A stretch of 59,309 nt of DNA, taken from NCBI GenBank assembly GCA_011088215.1, contig JAALKD010000015.1, positions 1 to 59,309 of the forward strand, in the 5' to 3' direction. How positions within the stretch are numbered: position 1 is the first letter of the stretch; each line of letters begins with the position of its first letter. A model generated the notes under the pieces. The model made no database searches, had not been told where the DNA came from, and saw only the letters and a program-made list of their open reading frames with translations. Source of the DNA: Sphingomonadales bacterium. Lineage in GTDB: Bacteria > Pseudomonadota > Alphaproteobacteria > Sphingomonadales > Kordiimonadaceae. Made by a program: the position numbers and the translations under genes. Below are positions 9,871 to 18,881 of this stretch, piece by piece.

Positions 9871-11510
9871 CTATTTTTTTGTGCCCGGCCCACGCATCAC
9901 CTGCCCGGGGGTGGCTCCGGTGTGCTGAGCCCCATCAAGGACAAGCACACCGTTGACTATCACATGGTCAATGCCCGTTGGCTTAGTTGTCGGGTCTTCC
10001 CAAGTCGCCGTATCTTGAATGGTTTCCATATTGAAAATTACAATATCTGCTGCGAGGCCTTCACGTAAACTCCGCGATCAGTCAAACCCATTCTTGATGC
10101 CGGCCACGATGTCATTTTCCGAATTGCGTTAGGCAATGTCAAAACGCCTTCGTCGCGGACATATTTCGCAATAATCTTCGGAAAAGTCCCGTAGCTACGC
10201 GGATGCGGCAAACCCAGAGCATCCAGGTCGCCTTCCTTCAAAGCGGAAGCCGCATCGCTACCGATACTGACAAAAGGGCTTTGCAGAGCGAGTTGAACGT
10301 CGTCTTCATTCATCATGAAATACAGCGCAAGCGGCCGGTTTGGCTGAGCAGCGAGCATTATGTCCCAAGCGATATCCGCCGGATCACGCCCAAGCGCTTC
10401 GCCGATTTCTGCCATGTCCTTACCATGAAATTTTTCATAGTCCGCCAGATATGAATTTGCCAGAACCACATTCTTCCAACCGCCTGAAGAATAAACCAGA
10501 TTGGTCCATTCAGCAGTTGGCCCAGCAGCCAATTCTTTCTTCATCCGATCACGCATTGTAGGGTCACTAAGCCATTCAATGGCCTGATCCACGCCTTTGG
10601 CATACACCCAGTTAGGCGCGGTGATTTCCAAACCAGTGCCGCCCGCTGTGTAGGGGTACAAATCCGCGGCAACGTTAACGCCGCGGTTGCGCGCCGCCTG
10701 CATCAGGTCCAATGCTTTTTGCATATCGCTGCCCCAATTGGGATAATAAGCAGCTTTCAGGTGGAAAACCTCCACCGCAGCGCCGCTCTCTTCACCGATG
10801 CGAATAGCTTCTGAAACCGCGCCAAGAAACTGAGAGCTTTCATCGCGAATATGGCTGGCATATATACCGCCATAACCCTCTACTACCCTGGATAATTCGA
10901 TGAGGTTTTCTGTCTTGTGATAAGCGGACGGCGGGTATATGAGCGCCGTTGTAATACCCATAGCACCGGCTTCCATAGCCTCCGCGACCAGCGCTTTCAT
11001 TTGGGTTAACTGTTCAGGCGTAGGGTCGCCAGCGGAATCACCCAATACGGCAACGCGCGCCTGCGTTGCGCTATAATATGTGCCAAAATTGACCGAGATA
11101 CCTTTTTCTTCGAGCTCAGCAAAATATGCAGCGATTTCTGCGGCTGGAACTGGTGTGCCACCCTCGCCACCGATTAGGGTCGTAACACCCATGTTGATCT
11201 TATTGGGGGCAAAGCCCACTTCGCGCAAGGCTTGGCCGGATTGATCCATCATGTCGATCCAACCAGGCGAGATATATTTGCCAGCGGCGTCGATTTCCCG
11301 CCGCGCGGCGCCTTCGACAACACCTATTTTGACGATCTTGCCATCATTGATTGCAATATCTGCTGCAATCCACGGGTTACCCGCCCCGTCAAGCACGCGG
11401 CCAGAGCGGATAACAATGTCATAGTCATCCGCAAAGGAAACAAAACTAAACGAAATAGAAAGGCAGGCCGCCAGCAGGGCCTGCGCGATTGAACCTCGTA
11501 CTGTTTTCAC
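9871..11510 (-). pseudogene. N-acyl-D-amino-acid deacylase (amidohydrolase), interrupted by a frameshift
   Basis: A GTG at 11510, preceded by AAGGA, starts a protein with a signal peptide (ending FVSFAD) and the N-acyl-D-amino-acid deacylase fold. The frame stops at 10038 after 490 residues. A different frame then continues the family's C-terminus to a TAG at 9871-9873 (GLAADIVIFN ... IDHVIVNGVLV), so one base is missing near 10071. Restoring it gives DRGSLREGLAADIV, the expected join, and about 546 residues. The metal residues in YASHIRDE, VFHLKA and SIGSDA are present, but the first-strand HxH is replaced by D86-M-M-D-Q90 and the usual GxCG reads GGEGG. It could be a decaying gene or a consensus error. 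It lies between dgcA and the TonB receptor, fitting periplasmic release of D-amino acids from N-acylated forms. Confidence 0.82.
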
Positions 11511-11567
11511 TCTTTAAGTCCTTCGTTTGTCAAAAACCATACATTGTTACCACCCATGTGGTGACCC

Positions 11568-11596
11568 CTGAGATGCCGGAAAACAGAACATCTCAG
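11568..11596 (-). terminator. Possible hairpin after the TonB receptor gene
   Basis: CTGAGATG at 11568-11575 pairs with CATCTCAG at 11589-11596 (8-bp stem, 13-base loop) in the gap between the TonB receptor stop and the deacylase start. No T-run follows on either strand, so a role as attenuator or processing site is only a guess. Confidence 0.35.
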
Positions 11597-11621
11597 AGAT
11601 CGCCTTGGGGGAAGCCCCTGG

Positions 11622-13845
11622 CTAGAAGTCGACCTTCACGTTAGCGCCAATGGTTCTGGGACGCTCAAAAATACCCGTTGAGTTGGTCACTGCGCCGCCA
11701 ATGAAATTGTCGGTTCGACTAAGCAATGCACGGTTGTCAAACAAGTTGGTCGCATATAGGCCAACGTGCACAGTGCCATTTGAAACGGTAAGGTTCAAAT
11801 CGGCAAACGTGCGGCTTTCAATTGGCACATTGAGCACTGAAGTTGCCCCACTGAGAGCTGATGCTGAACCGGCAGTATAACTTACACCACCACCAAAGAA
11901 AGCCTTCCATTCGCCCGAAACATCGAAAGCATAACTCCATTGAATCGACCCTTGCCAATCTGGCAAATTCGGAAGGAATTCTCCCTCAACAGCACCGATA
12001 CCTGGCTCGTCCGAATTTACTGTGCTGGATGTGTAACCAAGGTTACCGGTTATGGTAAGATCATCCGTTGGGTGAATGTTGATAACACTTTCAAAGCCGT
12101 ATGCCGTCAAGCCATCTTCCGCATTGCCGCCGGTGCTAACACCGTTCAAAACGACCGACGCCTGGTAGTTGGCCCAAGTAATCCTCCACAATGCTATGTC
12201 GAAGTCTATCATCCCATCTGCAGATTTACCTTTGGCACCAACCTCGTAGCTCCAAGCCTTGTCTGATTCAACTAGCGGCGGCGCAATGTCATCACCGGTA
12301 AAGGGGTCAATGATCGGAATATTAGGCTGTGCTGGCCGATAACCACTGGCAACCCGCGCGTAAAGCGATAGATCATCGTGCACACGGTAACGTGCCGCCA
12401 TAAGGTACGTATCAACCGTGTCTTTAATCGGTGCGGGTTATATCGGTCGCACCGGCCAAAACACCTGTTATCAACGTATTCAATACCAGTTTGGTATCGC
12501 TGATACGTACTCCACCAGTAATATCGAATTTATCGCTGAAATAGTAAGTGAAATTACCGAATGCTGCATACTCGGTATAGTCAGACGGAAAATCGGCAAA
12601 CAACAGATTGAAAGCCGGAACCGCCTGAACGTCCTGAATGTTAGATGTCTCTTCATTGGTATAGTAGCCACCAACAATCCACTCGAAAGCATCACTGTCC
12701 GCCGATGTAAGTCTAACCTCTTGAACGATTTTCTTCGCGCCGCTTGAAGCCACAAAAGGCACTAGGGTAGTAGTACCAGGAGGGCTACCCGACAGCAAAT
12801 CAGTTAGTCCGGCAAAAGCAGCCGTAAGGTCCGTGATCGAGGAGTTTTCGTATTCGGTATGGCTGGTAGTGGATGTAAAAGTGAAGCCTCCGAAATCATA
12901 GTTAATTGTTCCAGAGTAAATCTCATAATCCAAGCTTATAGGCCCAAGCGCTTCAATGCTATCATAGTCCCCGAACAACCCGTCTGTCCCGTTTTCATCC
13001 GCCAAACTCACATTTGAAAGCGATTCTGCACTATTCTCCTGCCTGAGGTACTTGAGGCGAATTTCCAGTTCGTCTGTTGGTGTGAAAAACAAGTCCGCAG
13101 AATAGCCTTCTGCTTCACCGCCGTTTACATCCTCTTCCTGTATAGCGCCGGTTGCCCCATCGACAAAATCCACAAATCCAGGCTGCTCCTGATAGTAAGC
13201 AGCCACTGTGATGCCCAGTTTGTTCTTAATGATGGGGACGCTGACGCGACCACTGAATGTGTGACCCCATTCACCGTCTTTAACAACAGATGTATCTGCA
13301 CTGAAAGATGCACGGAACTCTTCAAGGGCCGGGTCTCTTGATATGTAACGCAGCAAACCACCAACCGATGTAGCGCCAAACAAAGTTCCCTGCGGGCCTT
13401 TAATGATTTCCACCCGCTCGATATCCAGTAACAAACCATCCAACAGAGTATTCGCTCCGTTCGAGAAATTTGTGTTTGATGTCAACGGTGTATCGTCCAC
13501 ATAAATACCAAAGACAGGCGTTGCTGACGACTGCGGCACGCCGCGTGCCGAGATTGTTCCCCTTCCCGGAGAACCGACTTCAGTATATTGAATGCCCGGC
13601 AAATAACTAAGAACGTCGCGAATTTGCTGAAGACCTTTCAGTGTAAAATCTTCAGGCGAAACTGCCACCACCGATGCCGGCACATCCTGCAATGATTGCT
13701 GCCTGCGGCCCGCCGTTACGACAATTTCTTCAAAGTCCAACTGTTCGTCCGCAGCCGTCTGATCTTGAGCGGAAACACCGCCTGTCAATGCCGCTGCAGA
13801 AATGAACGTTGATGCCAAGCATCTGTTTTTAAAAGTTTTTAGCAC
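11622..13845 (-). pseudogene. TonB-dependent receptor, interrupted by a frameshift
   Basis: The ATG at 13845 starts a protein with a signal peptide, a TonB-box-like FEEIVVTAGRRQQ and a plug domain (VERVEIIKGPQGTLFG-type stretch). The frame stops at 12424 after 473 residues. The beta-barrel continues in another frame to 11622 (YLMAARYRVHDDLSLYAR ... NVKVDF, ending in the aromatic residue expected of outer-membrane proteins). The sequence around 12424-12429 fits one extra base: removing it joins RTD directly to KDTVDTYLMAARYR. The repaired product is about 740 residues, a normal receptor length. It is the first gene of the leftward set, so it probably imports the substrate of that set across the outer membrane. 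Whether the lesion is biological or an assembly error is undecided. Confidence 0.85.
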
Positions 13846-13924
13846 AATTCCCTCCCAAGAATTTTAATAACTAGCTGCGCGCTGACGGCTATTCGCCAGG
13901 TTGAACCAAGCGATATATTTGTTA

Positions 13925-13937
13925 TTATTCTGCTTTA
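13925..13937. promoter_or_regulatory. Shared 13-mer TTATTCTGCTTTA, copy upstream of the TonB receptor
   Basis: The sequence TTATTCTGCTTTA sits about 80 bases upstream of the TonB receptor start and recurs exactly at 14861-14873, upstream of the second deacylase gene. Both copies lie in AT-rich promoter regions of the divergent gene sets. A shared operator or promoter element is a reasonable inference; no binding protein is known. Confidence 0.4.
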
Positions 13938-14105
13938 ATATGATATTTATGCATATTTGTACAGCATTATTTATATATTAGAATGTTTAATTGATATTAA
14001 TTATGCTTTATAAATATATACGAAACGGGGCAGCCTTGATTGTGATTGACAATCTCTGTAAGAACGATTCTGGCGACCGTTGATATAGATGAAGGCGTAA
14101 TTTGG

Positions 14106-14789
14106 ATGGTAGACGACACATTAGGCGACGACACTACAGACGCTTACCGAGCGATCATTAACGCAATTGTCACGCAAAAACTGGCCCCCAGCCAGAAGGT
14201 ATCAGAAAATATTATCAGCGAGATGTTTGGTTTTAGCCGCGCTATTTCCCGGAACTTGATTGAACGGTTAATAGCAAAACAATTTCTTGTCTCCATATCG
14301 CCTCGAGTTACCCAGGTTGCGCCGCTGACCCTGCTAGAGATAAAACAGAACTTCATGTTGCGTAAAATGCTGCTGCCGGAAATTGTTTCGCTTGCAGCTG
14401 CCAAGATCGACTTTGACGCTGTCTATGCATTAAACGAAGACATCCGCAGTATTTTCCCGATTGAAGACGACGAAGCAGCGCTGCGGGTTTTGAAAAGCAA
14501 CAAGCGGGTTAACATGCTTATGTGTGAAAACGCTGGCTACCCCCTTATGTTGGACTGGATCAATCAGCTGGAAGATACCGCCATGCGCATATACTGGCTG
14601 TATGTGAAGGCCAACAAAAGCTTCCCCTATTCCGCTGAACAGCACGCGGCATCATTTGATGTAATCAAAAGCAAAGAGCCCGCAAGAATTAGCGCAATCA
14701 TCCACGATATGATTTCCCAAACCGAAGAAAGAATACTCAATACAGTCTTCTCACACCCACAATTTTATACGCAAGACCTCAAAGTATAA
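14106..14789 (+). CDS. GntR-family regulator, FCD (FadR-like) type
   Basis: The protein (227 residues from this start) has an N-terminal winged helix: AYRAIINAIVTQKLAPSQKVSE, then FGFSRAISRNLIERLIAKQFLV, which follows the GntR pattern 'I..G.L.PG..L.E..LA...GVSR..VR..L..L'. An all-helical C-terminal domain of FCD type follows (about residues 90-220). The ATG at 14106 is chosen because it leaves the normal short lead before the helix-turn-helix and has AAGG upstream; a TTG at 14046 in the same frame has no clear ribosome binding site. It lies between the two divergent D-amino-acid gene sets, and a TGGTCA/TGACCA site typical of FadR-like operators lies before the next gene. It is therefore the likely local regulator, with an unknown acid or peptide effector. 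Confidence 0.78.
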   Translation: MVDDTLGDDTTDAYRAIINAIVTQKLAPSQKVSENIISEMFGFSRAISRNLIERLIAKQFLVSISPRVTQVAPLTLLEIKQNFMLRKMLLPEIVSLAAAKIDFDAVYALNEDIRSIFPIEDDEAALRVLKSNKRVNMLMCENAGYPLMLDWINQLEDTAMRIYWLYVKANKSFPYSAEQHAASFDVIKSKEPARISAIIHDMISQTEERILNTVFSHPQFYTQDLKV

Positions 14790-14860
14790 TCCCTGCGCAG
14801 ACCCTAAAGCGCCATCACCGCCCAATAAGGCGGCTGGCTCAATAAGCATGTAATTTATAG

Positions 14861-14873
14861 TTATTCTGCTTTA
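14861..14873. promoter_or_regulatory. Shared 13-mer TTATTCTGCTTTA, copy upstream of the second deacylase
   Basis: This is an exact copy of the 13-mer at 13925-13937. It lies about 150 bases upstream of the GTG start at 15024 and about 100 bases upstream of the TGGTCA operator candidate. It could be a binding site for the same regulator or a shared promoter element. Confidence 0.4.
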
Positions 14874-14972
14874 TTTTAAAATATGGCTGATTTATTATTG
14901 TTTTTGGGCCAACTATGCGGTACAGATTGTCCCGAACTAGGATTATCTGCGAAATTCCTACTGGTTTGCAGA

Positions 14973-14995
14973 TGGTCAAATGACCAAAATGGTCA
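14973..14995. promoter_or_regulatory. Candidate FadR/GntR operator (TGGTCA-N2-TGACCA-N3-TGGTCA)
   Basis: TGGTCA at 14973-14978, TGACCA at 14981-14986 and TGGTCA at 14990-14995 form two overlapping inverted repeats 29-51 bases before the deacylase start. FCD-type GntR regulators commonly bind TGGT-N-ACCA sites. The FCD regulator gene ends about 180 bases upstream, so this is its best operator candidate. Confidence 0.6.
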
Positions 14996-15023
14996 AGATG
15001 GCACTTGAGGGCGGGGACTTACA

Positions 15024-16571
15024 GTGAAACAACTTGCATCGACCCTGGGCGCATTAGCCCTGTTATTCAGTATCATTTCACCCACATTGGCGGCGGATGA
15101 CTATGACATTGCAATAATTGGTGGGCGTGTCATCGACCCCGAAACCGGTCTGGACCAACGGCGCAATATTGGCATTACCGGCGCGTCAATCGCCATCGTC
15201 ACCGAACAAAAAATCACCGCCACCAAAATAATTGACGCCGCCGGCCTTGTTGTCAGCCCCGGCTTCATTGATATGCACGCCCATGGCCAAACCATTCCGG
15301 CAGCACGTATGCAGGCCATGGACGGCGTTACCACCGGGCTTGAGCTGGAGGCCGGCGTGCTTCCTGTTTCAGACTACTATGAAGAATTGGGCCGGGAAGG
15401 CCGCCCGATCAATTACGGGGCGTCGGTTAATTGGGCATCTGCCCGCATCGCAACCCATCTTAATTCATCGCCAAGCCACGCGATTGAATGGTTCTTTGAA
15501 AACTTCAAAAACCCGAGCTGGCAAACCGCGATATCGACGGAGGACCAACTGGCAAGCATCGAGAAACTGGTGTCCGAAGGGTTGGATCAGGGCGGCATCG
15601 GCGTTGGGTTCCTGCTGGGCTATGCGCCCGGCACCGGCCGCAAGGAATATTACCAGATATCCGACCTTGCCGCCCGGCGGTCCCAGCCAACCTTTACCCA
15701 TGCTCGCTTTCTTTCCATGCTGGAGCCAGGCAGTTCGTTTGAAGGTATGGCAGAGGTTGTTTCGGTCGCCGCAGGCACCGGCGTTCAGGCACATATTGTC
15801 CACCTCAATTCCATGAGCCTGCGCGACATAGACCTTATCAAGCCCATGATTTTGAAGGCACAGAGAAGCGGCTTGCGCATCACAACAGAGGCCTATCCAT
15901 ACGGCGCCGGGTCAACCGGCATTGGCGCGGCCATGTTTCAGGGGCCAAACTGGCGGGAACGTACCGGCGGCATGACTGCGCATAATTTTGATGTCAATGG
16001 CAAGCGGTTAACCGAGAAAGAATTTGCTTACTTGCAAAAAGAAAAACCTGAGACCGAAACCATCATCCATTTTCTTGATGTCAGCAAAGCCAAAGACAAA
16101 GCCAAGCTTGATATGTCGGTACTGATGCCGGGTGGTGTTATCGGTTCGGACGGCGGCACTTGGTCGGTAAACGGACAACGAGTTGCGAAAGACACATGGC
16201 CTATTCCTAAAAATGCATGGTCTCACCCCCGCGGTGCAGGTACCTATGCCCGGTTCCTCGGTCATTATGTAAGGGAAAGAAAATTACTATCTTTGCTGGA
16301 CGCGATTGAGCGCATCAGCTACGGCCCAGCCAAAATTCTACAAGTCTCGGCACCGCAGATGAAAAAGAAAGGCCGCATCCAGGCAGGCGTAGACGCTGAC
16401 ATTGTTATTTTTGACCTGGACACTGTGGCCGACAGGGCGACCTATGCCAAACCGGCTCAGACGTCAGCAGGCTTTCACCACGTCATTGTCAACGGCACCG
16501 TGCTTGTCGAAGACGGCAACCTGAAAACCGACGTGATGCCGGGCCAGCCAATTCGAAATCAGGTGAAATAA
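15024..16571 (+). CDS. Exported N-acyl-D-amino-acid deacylase (D-aminoacylase/N-acyl-D-Glu deacylase family)
   Basis: This 515-residue amidohydrolase starts at GTG 15024 behind GGCGGGG. A signal peptide (residues 1-23, ending TLAAD) exports it. The metal-dependent hydrolase signature is intact here: GFIDMHAHG with H85 and H87, then GVTTGLELEAG, with a Glu where some family members have Cys, plus AHIVHLNS and GSDGG. Its close of ADIVIFDLDTV ... HVIVNGTVLVEDG is typical of the family, and the length is normal. Family members release free D-amino acids from N-acyl derivatives; the exact D-residue cannot be told. It leads the rightward gene set (permease, DgcN, hydrolases) and probably feeds D-Glu to DgcN/DgcA. 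It is only distantly related to the frameshifted deacylase at 9871-11510. Confidence 0.85.
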   Translation: MKQLASTLGALALLFSIISPTLAADDYDIAIIGGRVIDPETGLDQRRNIGITGASIAIVTEQKITATKIIDAAGLVVSPGFIDMHAHGQTIPAARMQAMDGVTTGLELEAGVLPVSDYYEELGREGRPINYGASVNWASARIATHLNSSPSHAIEWFFENFKNPSWQTAISTEDQLASIEKLVSEGLDQGGIGVGFLLGYAPGTGRKEYYQISDLAARRSQPTFTHARFLSMLEPGSSFEGMAEVVSVAAGTGVQAHIVHLNSMSLRDIDLIKPMILKAQRSGLRITTEAYPYGAGSTGIGAAMFQGPNWRERTGGMTAHNFDVNGKRLTEKEFAYLQKEKPETETIIHFLDVSKAKDKAKLDMSVLMPGGVIGSDGGTWSVNGQRVAKDTWPIPKNAWSHPRGAGTYARFLGHYVRERKLLSLLDAIERISYGPAKILQVSAPQMKKKGRIQAGVDADIVIFDLDTVADRATYAKPAQTSAGFHHVIVNGTVLVEDGNLKTDVMPGQPIRNQVK

Positions 16572-16620
16572 CCACCTGCTGACAAAGCCAAAACGGCATA
16601 GATTACCGAGAGGACGAAAG

Positions 16621-17709
16621 ATCAACTTTTTCAAAATATATATTCTGCCCGGATTTATCTTTCAGTCTGTCGTTATTGGCGGCGGATATGCCACCGGGCG
16701 CGAACTGATCGAGTTCTTCTTTGCAAACGGGCCTCTCGGTGGACTTTTGGGCCTGCTGGTTGCCGGAACGATTTTTGGGGTGGTGCTGGCGCTAAGTTTT
16801 GAGCTGGCGCGCATCAGCAAATCCTATGACTACCGCGGTTTCTGCAAGACCCTGTTGGGGCGCGGTTGGTTTCTGTTCGAAATTTGCTACCTGATTCAAC
16901 TTTTATTGGTGCTGGCAGTTATCGGCGCAGCGGCAGGCGAACTGACCAAAGCTACTTTCGGTTTGCCGCCCCTGGTTGGCACCCTCGCGCTAATGGCGCT
17001 CATTGGCATCCTTACCTTCAACGGATCGCAGGTAATCAAACGGGTTCTGGCCAGCTGGTCTATTCTTTTGTACGCGGTCTATATTCTGTTGTTTGTACTG
17101 GTGTTCAATGCATTTGGGGCCAGCATCGGTGAGGCCTACGCCCAGGAACCAGTGGGTGACGGCTGGATTTCAAGTGGCATTCTCTATTCCGGCTACAATC
17201 TGGCTGTTGTTCCAGCCGTATTGTTCGCCATATCCGAGCACCGCAAACGCCGCGAAACGGTTGGCGCCGGGCTTATTGCCGGCGCTATCGCCGTTATACC
17301 TGCCCTGTTATTTTTTATTGCCATGATGGCAAAATACCCCGAAATTGGTGACCAGCCGGTTCCTGCAACTTTTCTGATGTCGGCGCTGAATATCAACTGG
17401 CTCAACCTTATTTTTCAGGTGGTGATATTCGGCACGTTCGTAGAAACTGGCGCCGCGATGTTGCATGCGGTGAACCAACGCCTCGCAGCTTCTTTCGCCG
17501 AAAAAGACAGAGATTTGCCGCGTGTAGCTCGCCCTGTTGTAGCTGTCGCATTCTTAGCTATTGCCATATTCGCGGGACAAGTGTTTGGCATTGTCGGGCT
17601 AATAGCCAGTGGGTACGGCATACTGACCCTGGCCTTTATTGCCGTACTTATCGTACCACTTTTGACAATTGGCCTATGGAAAATAGTGACCAACAGGACG
17701 ACCTCATGA
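16621..17709 (+). CDS. YkvI-like inner-membrane permease, probable ATC start
   Basis: This hydrophobic protein of about 362 residues has around ten membrane helices. It begins with a helix carrying GGGYATGRELIEFF, resembling the start of the YkvI family in the amino-acid permease superfamily. The frame is open back to 16567 but has no ATG, GTG or TTG before the TTG at 16747, which would remove the first helix. An ATC at 16621 sits six bases after a perfect GAGAGGA ribosome binding site, exactly where a start codon is expected. ATC is a rare but permitted bacterial initiator; a mutated or miscalled ATG is the alternative. It lies 49 bases after the deacylase gene and 85 before dgcN, so uptake of the released D-amino acid is the likely role. 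Confidence 0.72.
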   Translation: MNFFKIYILPGFIFQSVVIGGGYATGRELIEFFFANGPLGGLLGLLVAGTIFGVVLALSFELARISKSYDYRGFCKTLLGRGWFLFEICYLIQLLLVLAVIGAAAGELTKATFGLPPLVGTLALMALIGILTFNGSQVIKRVLASWSILLYAVYILLFVLVFNAFGASIGEAYAQEPVGDGWISSGILYSGYNLAVVPAVLFAISEHRKRRETVGAGLIAGAIAVIPALLFFIAMMAKYPEIGDQPVPATFLMSALNINWLNLIFQVVIFGTFVETGAAMLHAVNQRLAASFAEKDRDLPRVARPVVAVAFLAIAIFAGQVFGIVGLIASGYGILTLAFIAVLIVPLLTIGLWKIVTNRTTS

Positions 17710-17794
17710 TCGTCTACAAAAACATAATAATTCGACGTATGCTTGAGGCATGCTGAGGCGCAATTCGAAACAACTACCAAACTAGGACCATGTT

Positions 17795-18838
17795 ATGAGG
17801 ACAATCGAACTAAGAGCCCCGTATATTATCTTCACCGGTGCATCGACCGAGCCGACATATGCAAAAACCGGCCTTGGCATGGTTGAATGGCGCCGCAACA
17901 AATGCAAAGGGCAAATCAGGTTAAGTGGTGGAACCGTAGAACTTGGCCTGCCTCATATGAGCCTGCAGCAAGCTGCTGATGAAGGCATTGGCTCGCTGAT
18001 CATCGGCACCGCAGCCGTTGGCGGAGCAATCCCGGATCACTGGCTCGACACCTTGGAACAAGCGGCGAAGCTGGGCATCGACATTGTCGGCGGTGTACAC
18101 ACACGCTTAAGCGACAACCCACGGCTTCGCGCCGCGGCTGACGTGTCCGGTGCGAGGCTTGTTGATGTTCGGATACCTCCGGAAAATCTGCCCGTTGGCA
18201 CTGGAGAAAAACGGACTGGAAAACGCATTTTGATGGTTGGCACCGACTGTGCTGTTGGTAAAAAATATACCGCTCTGGCATTGGAACGCGATATGAAAAA
18301 CGCCGGATTGAACGCCGATTTTCGAGCCAGCGGCCAAACTGGCATTATGATCGCAGGGGCCGGCATTCCCATCGATGCCGTTGTTTCAGACTTTGTCTCC
18401 GGTGCTGCAGAACTATTGTCACCAGACAACGATGAAGACCACTGGGATGTCATTGAAGGGCAAGGCGGAATTTTTCACCCCGGATACGGCGCTGTCAGCT
18501 TCGGCTTGTTAACCGGATCGCAGCCTGACGCATTTATTCTCTGCCACGAAGCGGGCCGCACCCACATTGAAGGCTGGCCAGAGTTTGAACTGCCCACGTT
18601 CGCCGAAGTAATCGACCGCACAATTGCTATTGGTCAACTGACAAATCCAGCCATCCGCTGTGTCGGTGCCAGTATCAACACGTCAGCCTTGTCAGAGGAA
18701 GAAGCAATCGCCTATCTGGAACACCAATCCAGCCAATTGGGCCTGCCCTGCGTCGACCCAGTGCGTTACGGGGCGGAAGACATCGTTACAGAGATTATCG
18801 ACAGCTATCACCCGTCAATTAAACAAGCAGTGGGGTGA
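17795..18838 (+). CDS. dgcN: DUF1611 family protein, DgcN type (D-Glu N-acetyltransferase)
   Basis: This 347-residue cytosolic protein has the DUF1611 layout: an N-terminal Rossmann-like half with IGTAAVGGAIP, and a C-terminal P-loop half with GTDCAVGKKYTALALERDM (P-loop at about residues 149-157). Further conserved stretches are FRASGQTGIMIAG, EGQGGIFHPGYG and HEAGRTH. In published work on D-glutamate utilisation, DgcN acetylates D-Glu and DgcA racemises the product. A DgcA-like racemase occurs at 8849-9844 in the divergent gene set, which supports the name. The ATG at 17795 follows TAGGACC. A P-loop is unexpected for an acetyltransferase, so the assignment rests on family and context rather than on a recognised acetyl-CoA fold. 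Confidence 0.8.
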   Translation: MRTIELRAPYIIFTGASTEPTYAKTGLGMVEWRRNKCKGQIRLSGGTVELGLPHMSLQQAADEGIGSLIIGTAAVGGAIPDHWLDTLEQAAKLGIDIVGGVHTRLSDNPRLRAAADVSGARLVDVRIPPENLPVGTGEKRTGKRILMVGTDCAVGKKYTALALERDMKNAGLNADFRASGQTGIMIAGAGIPIDAVVSDFVSGAAELLSPDNDEDHWDVIEGQGGIFHPGYGAVSFGLLTGSQPDAFILCHEAGRTHIEGWPEFELPTFAEVIDRTIAIGQLTNPAIRCVGASINTSALSEEEAIAYLEHQSSQLGLPCVDPVRYGAEDIVTEIIDSYHPSIKQAVG

Positions 18839-18881
18839 CTGCTTCTGCTGCTAATTTCCTCTAGGGAACGGTATCAATAGC

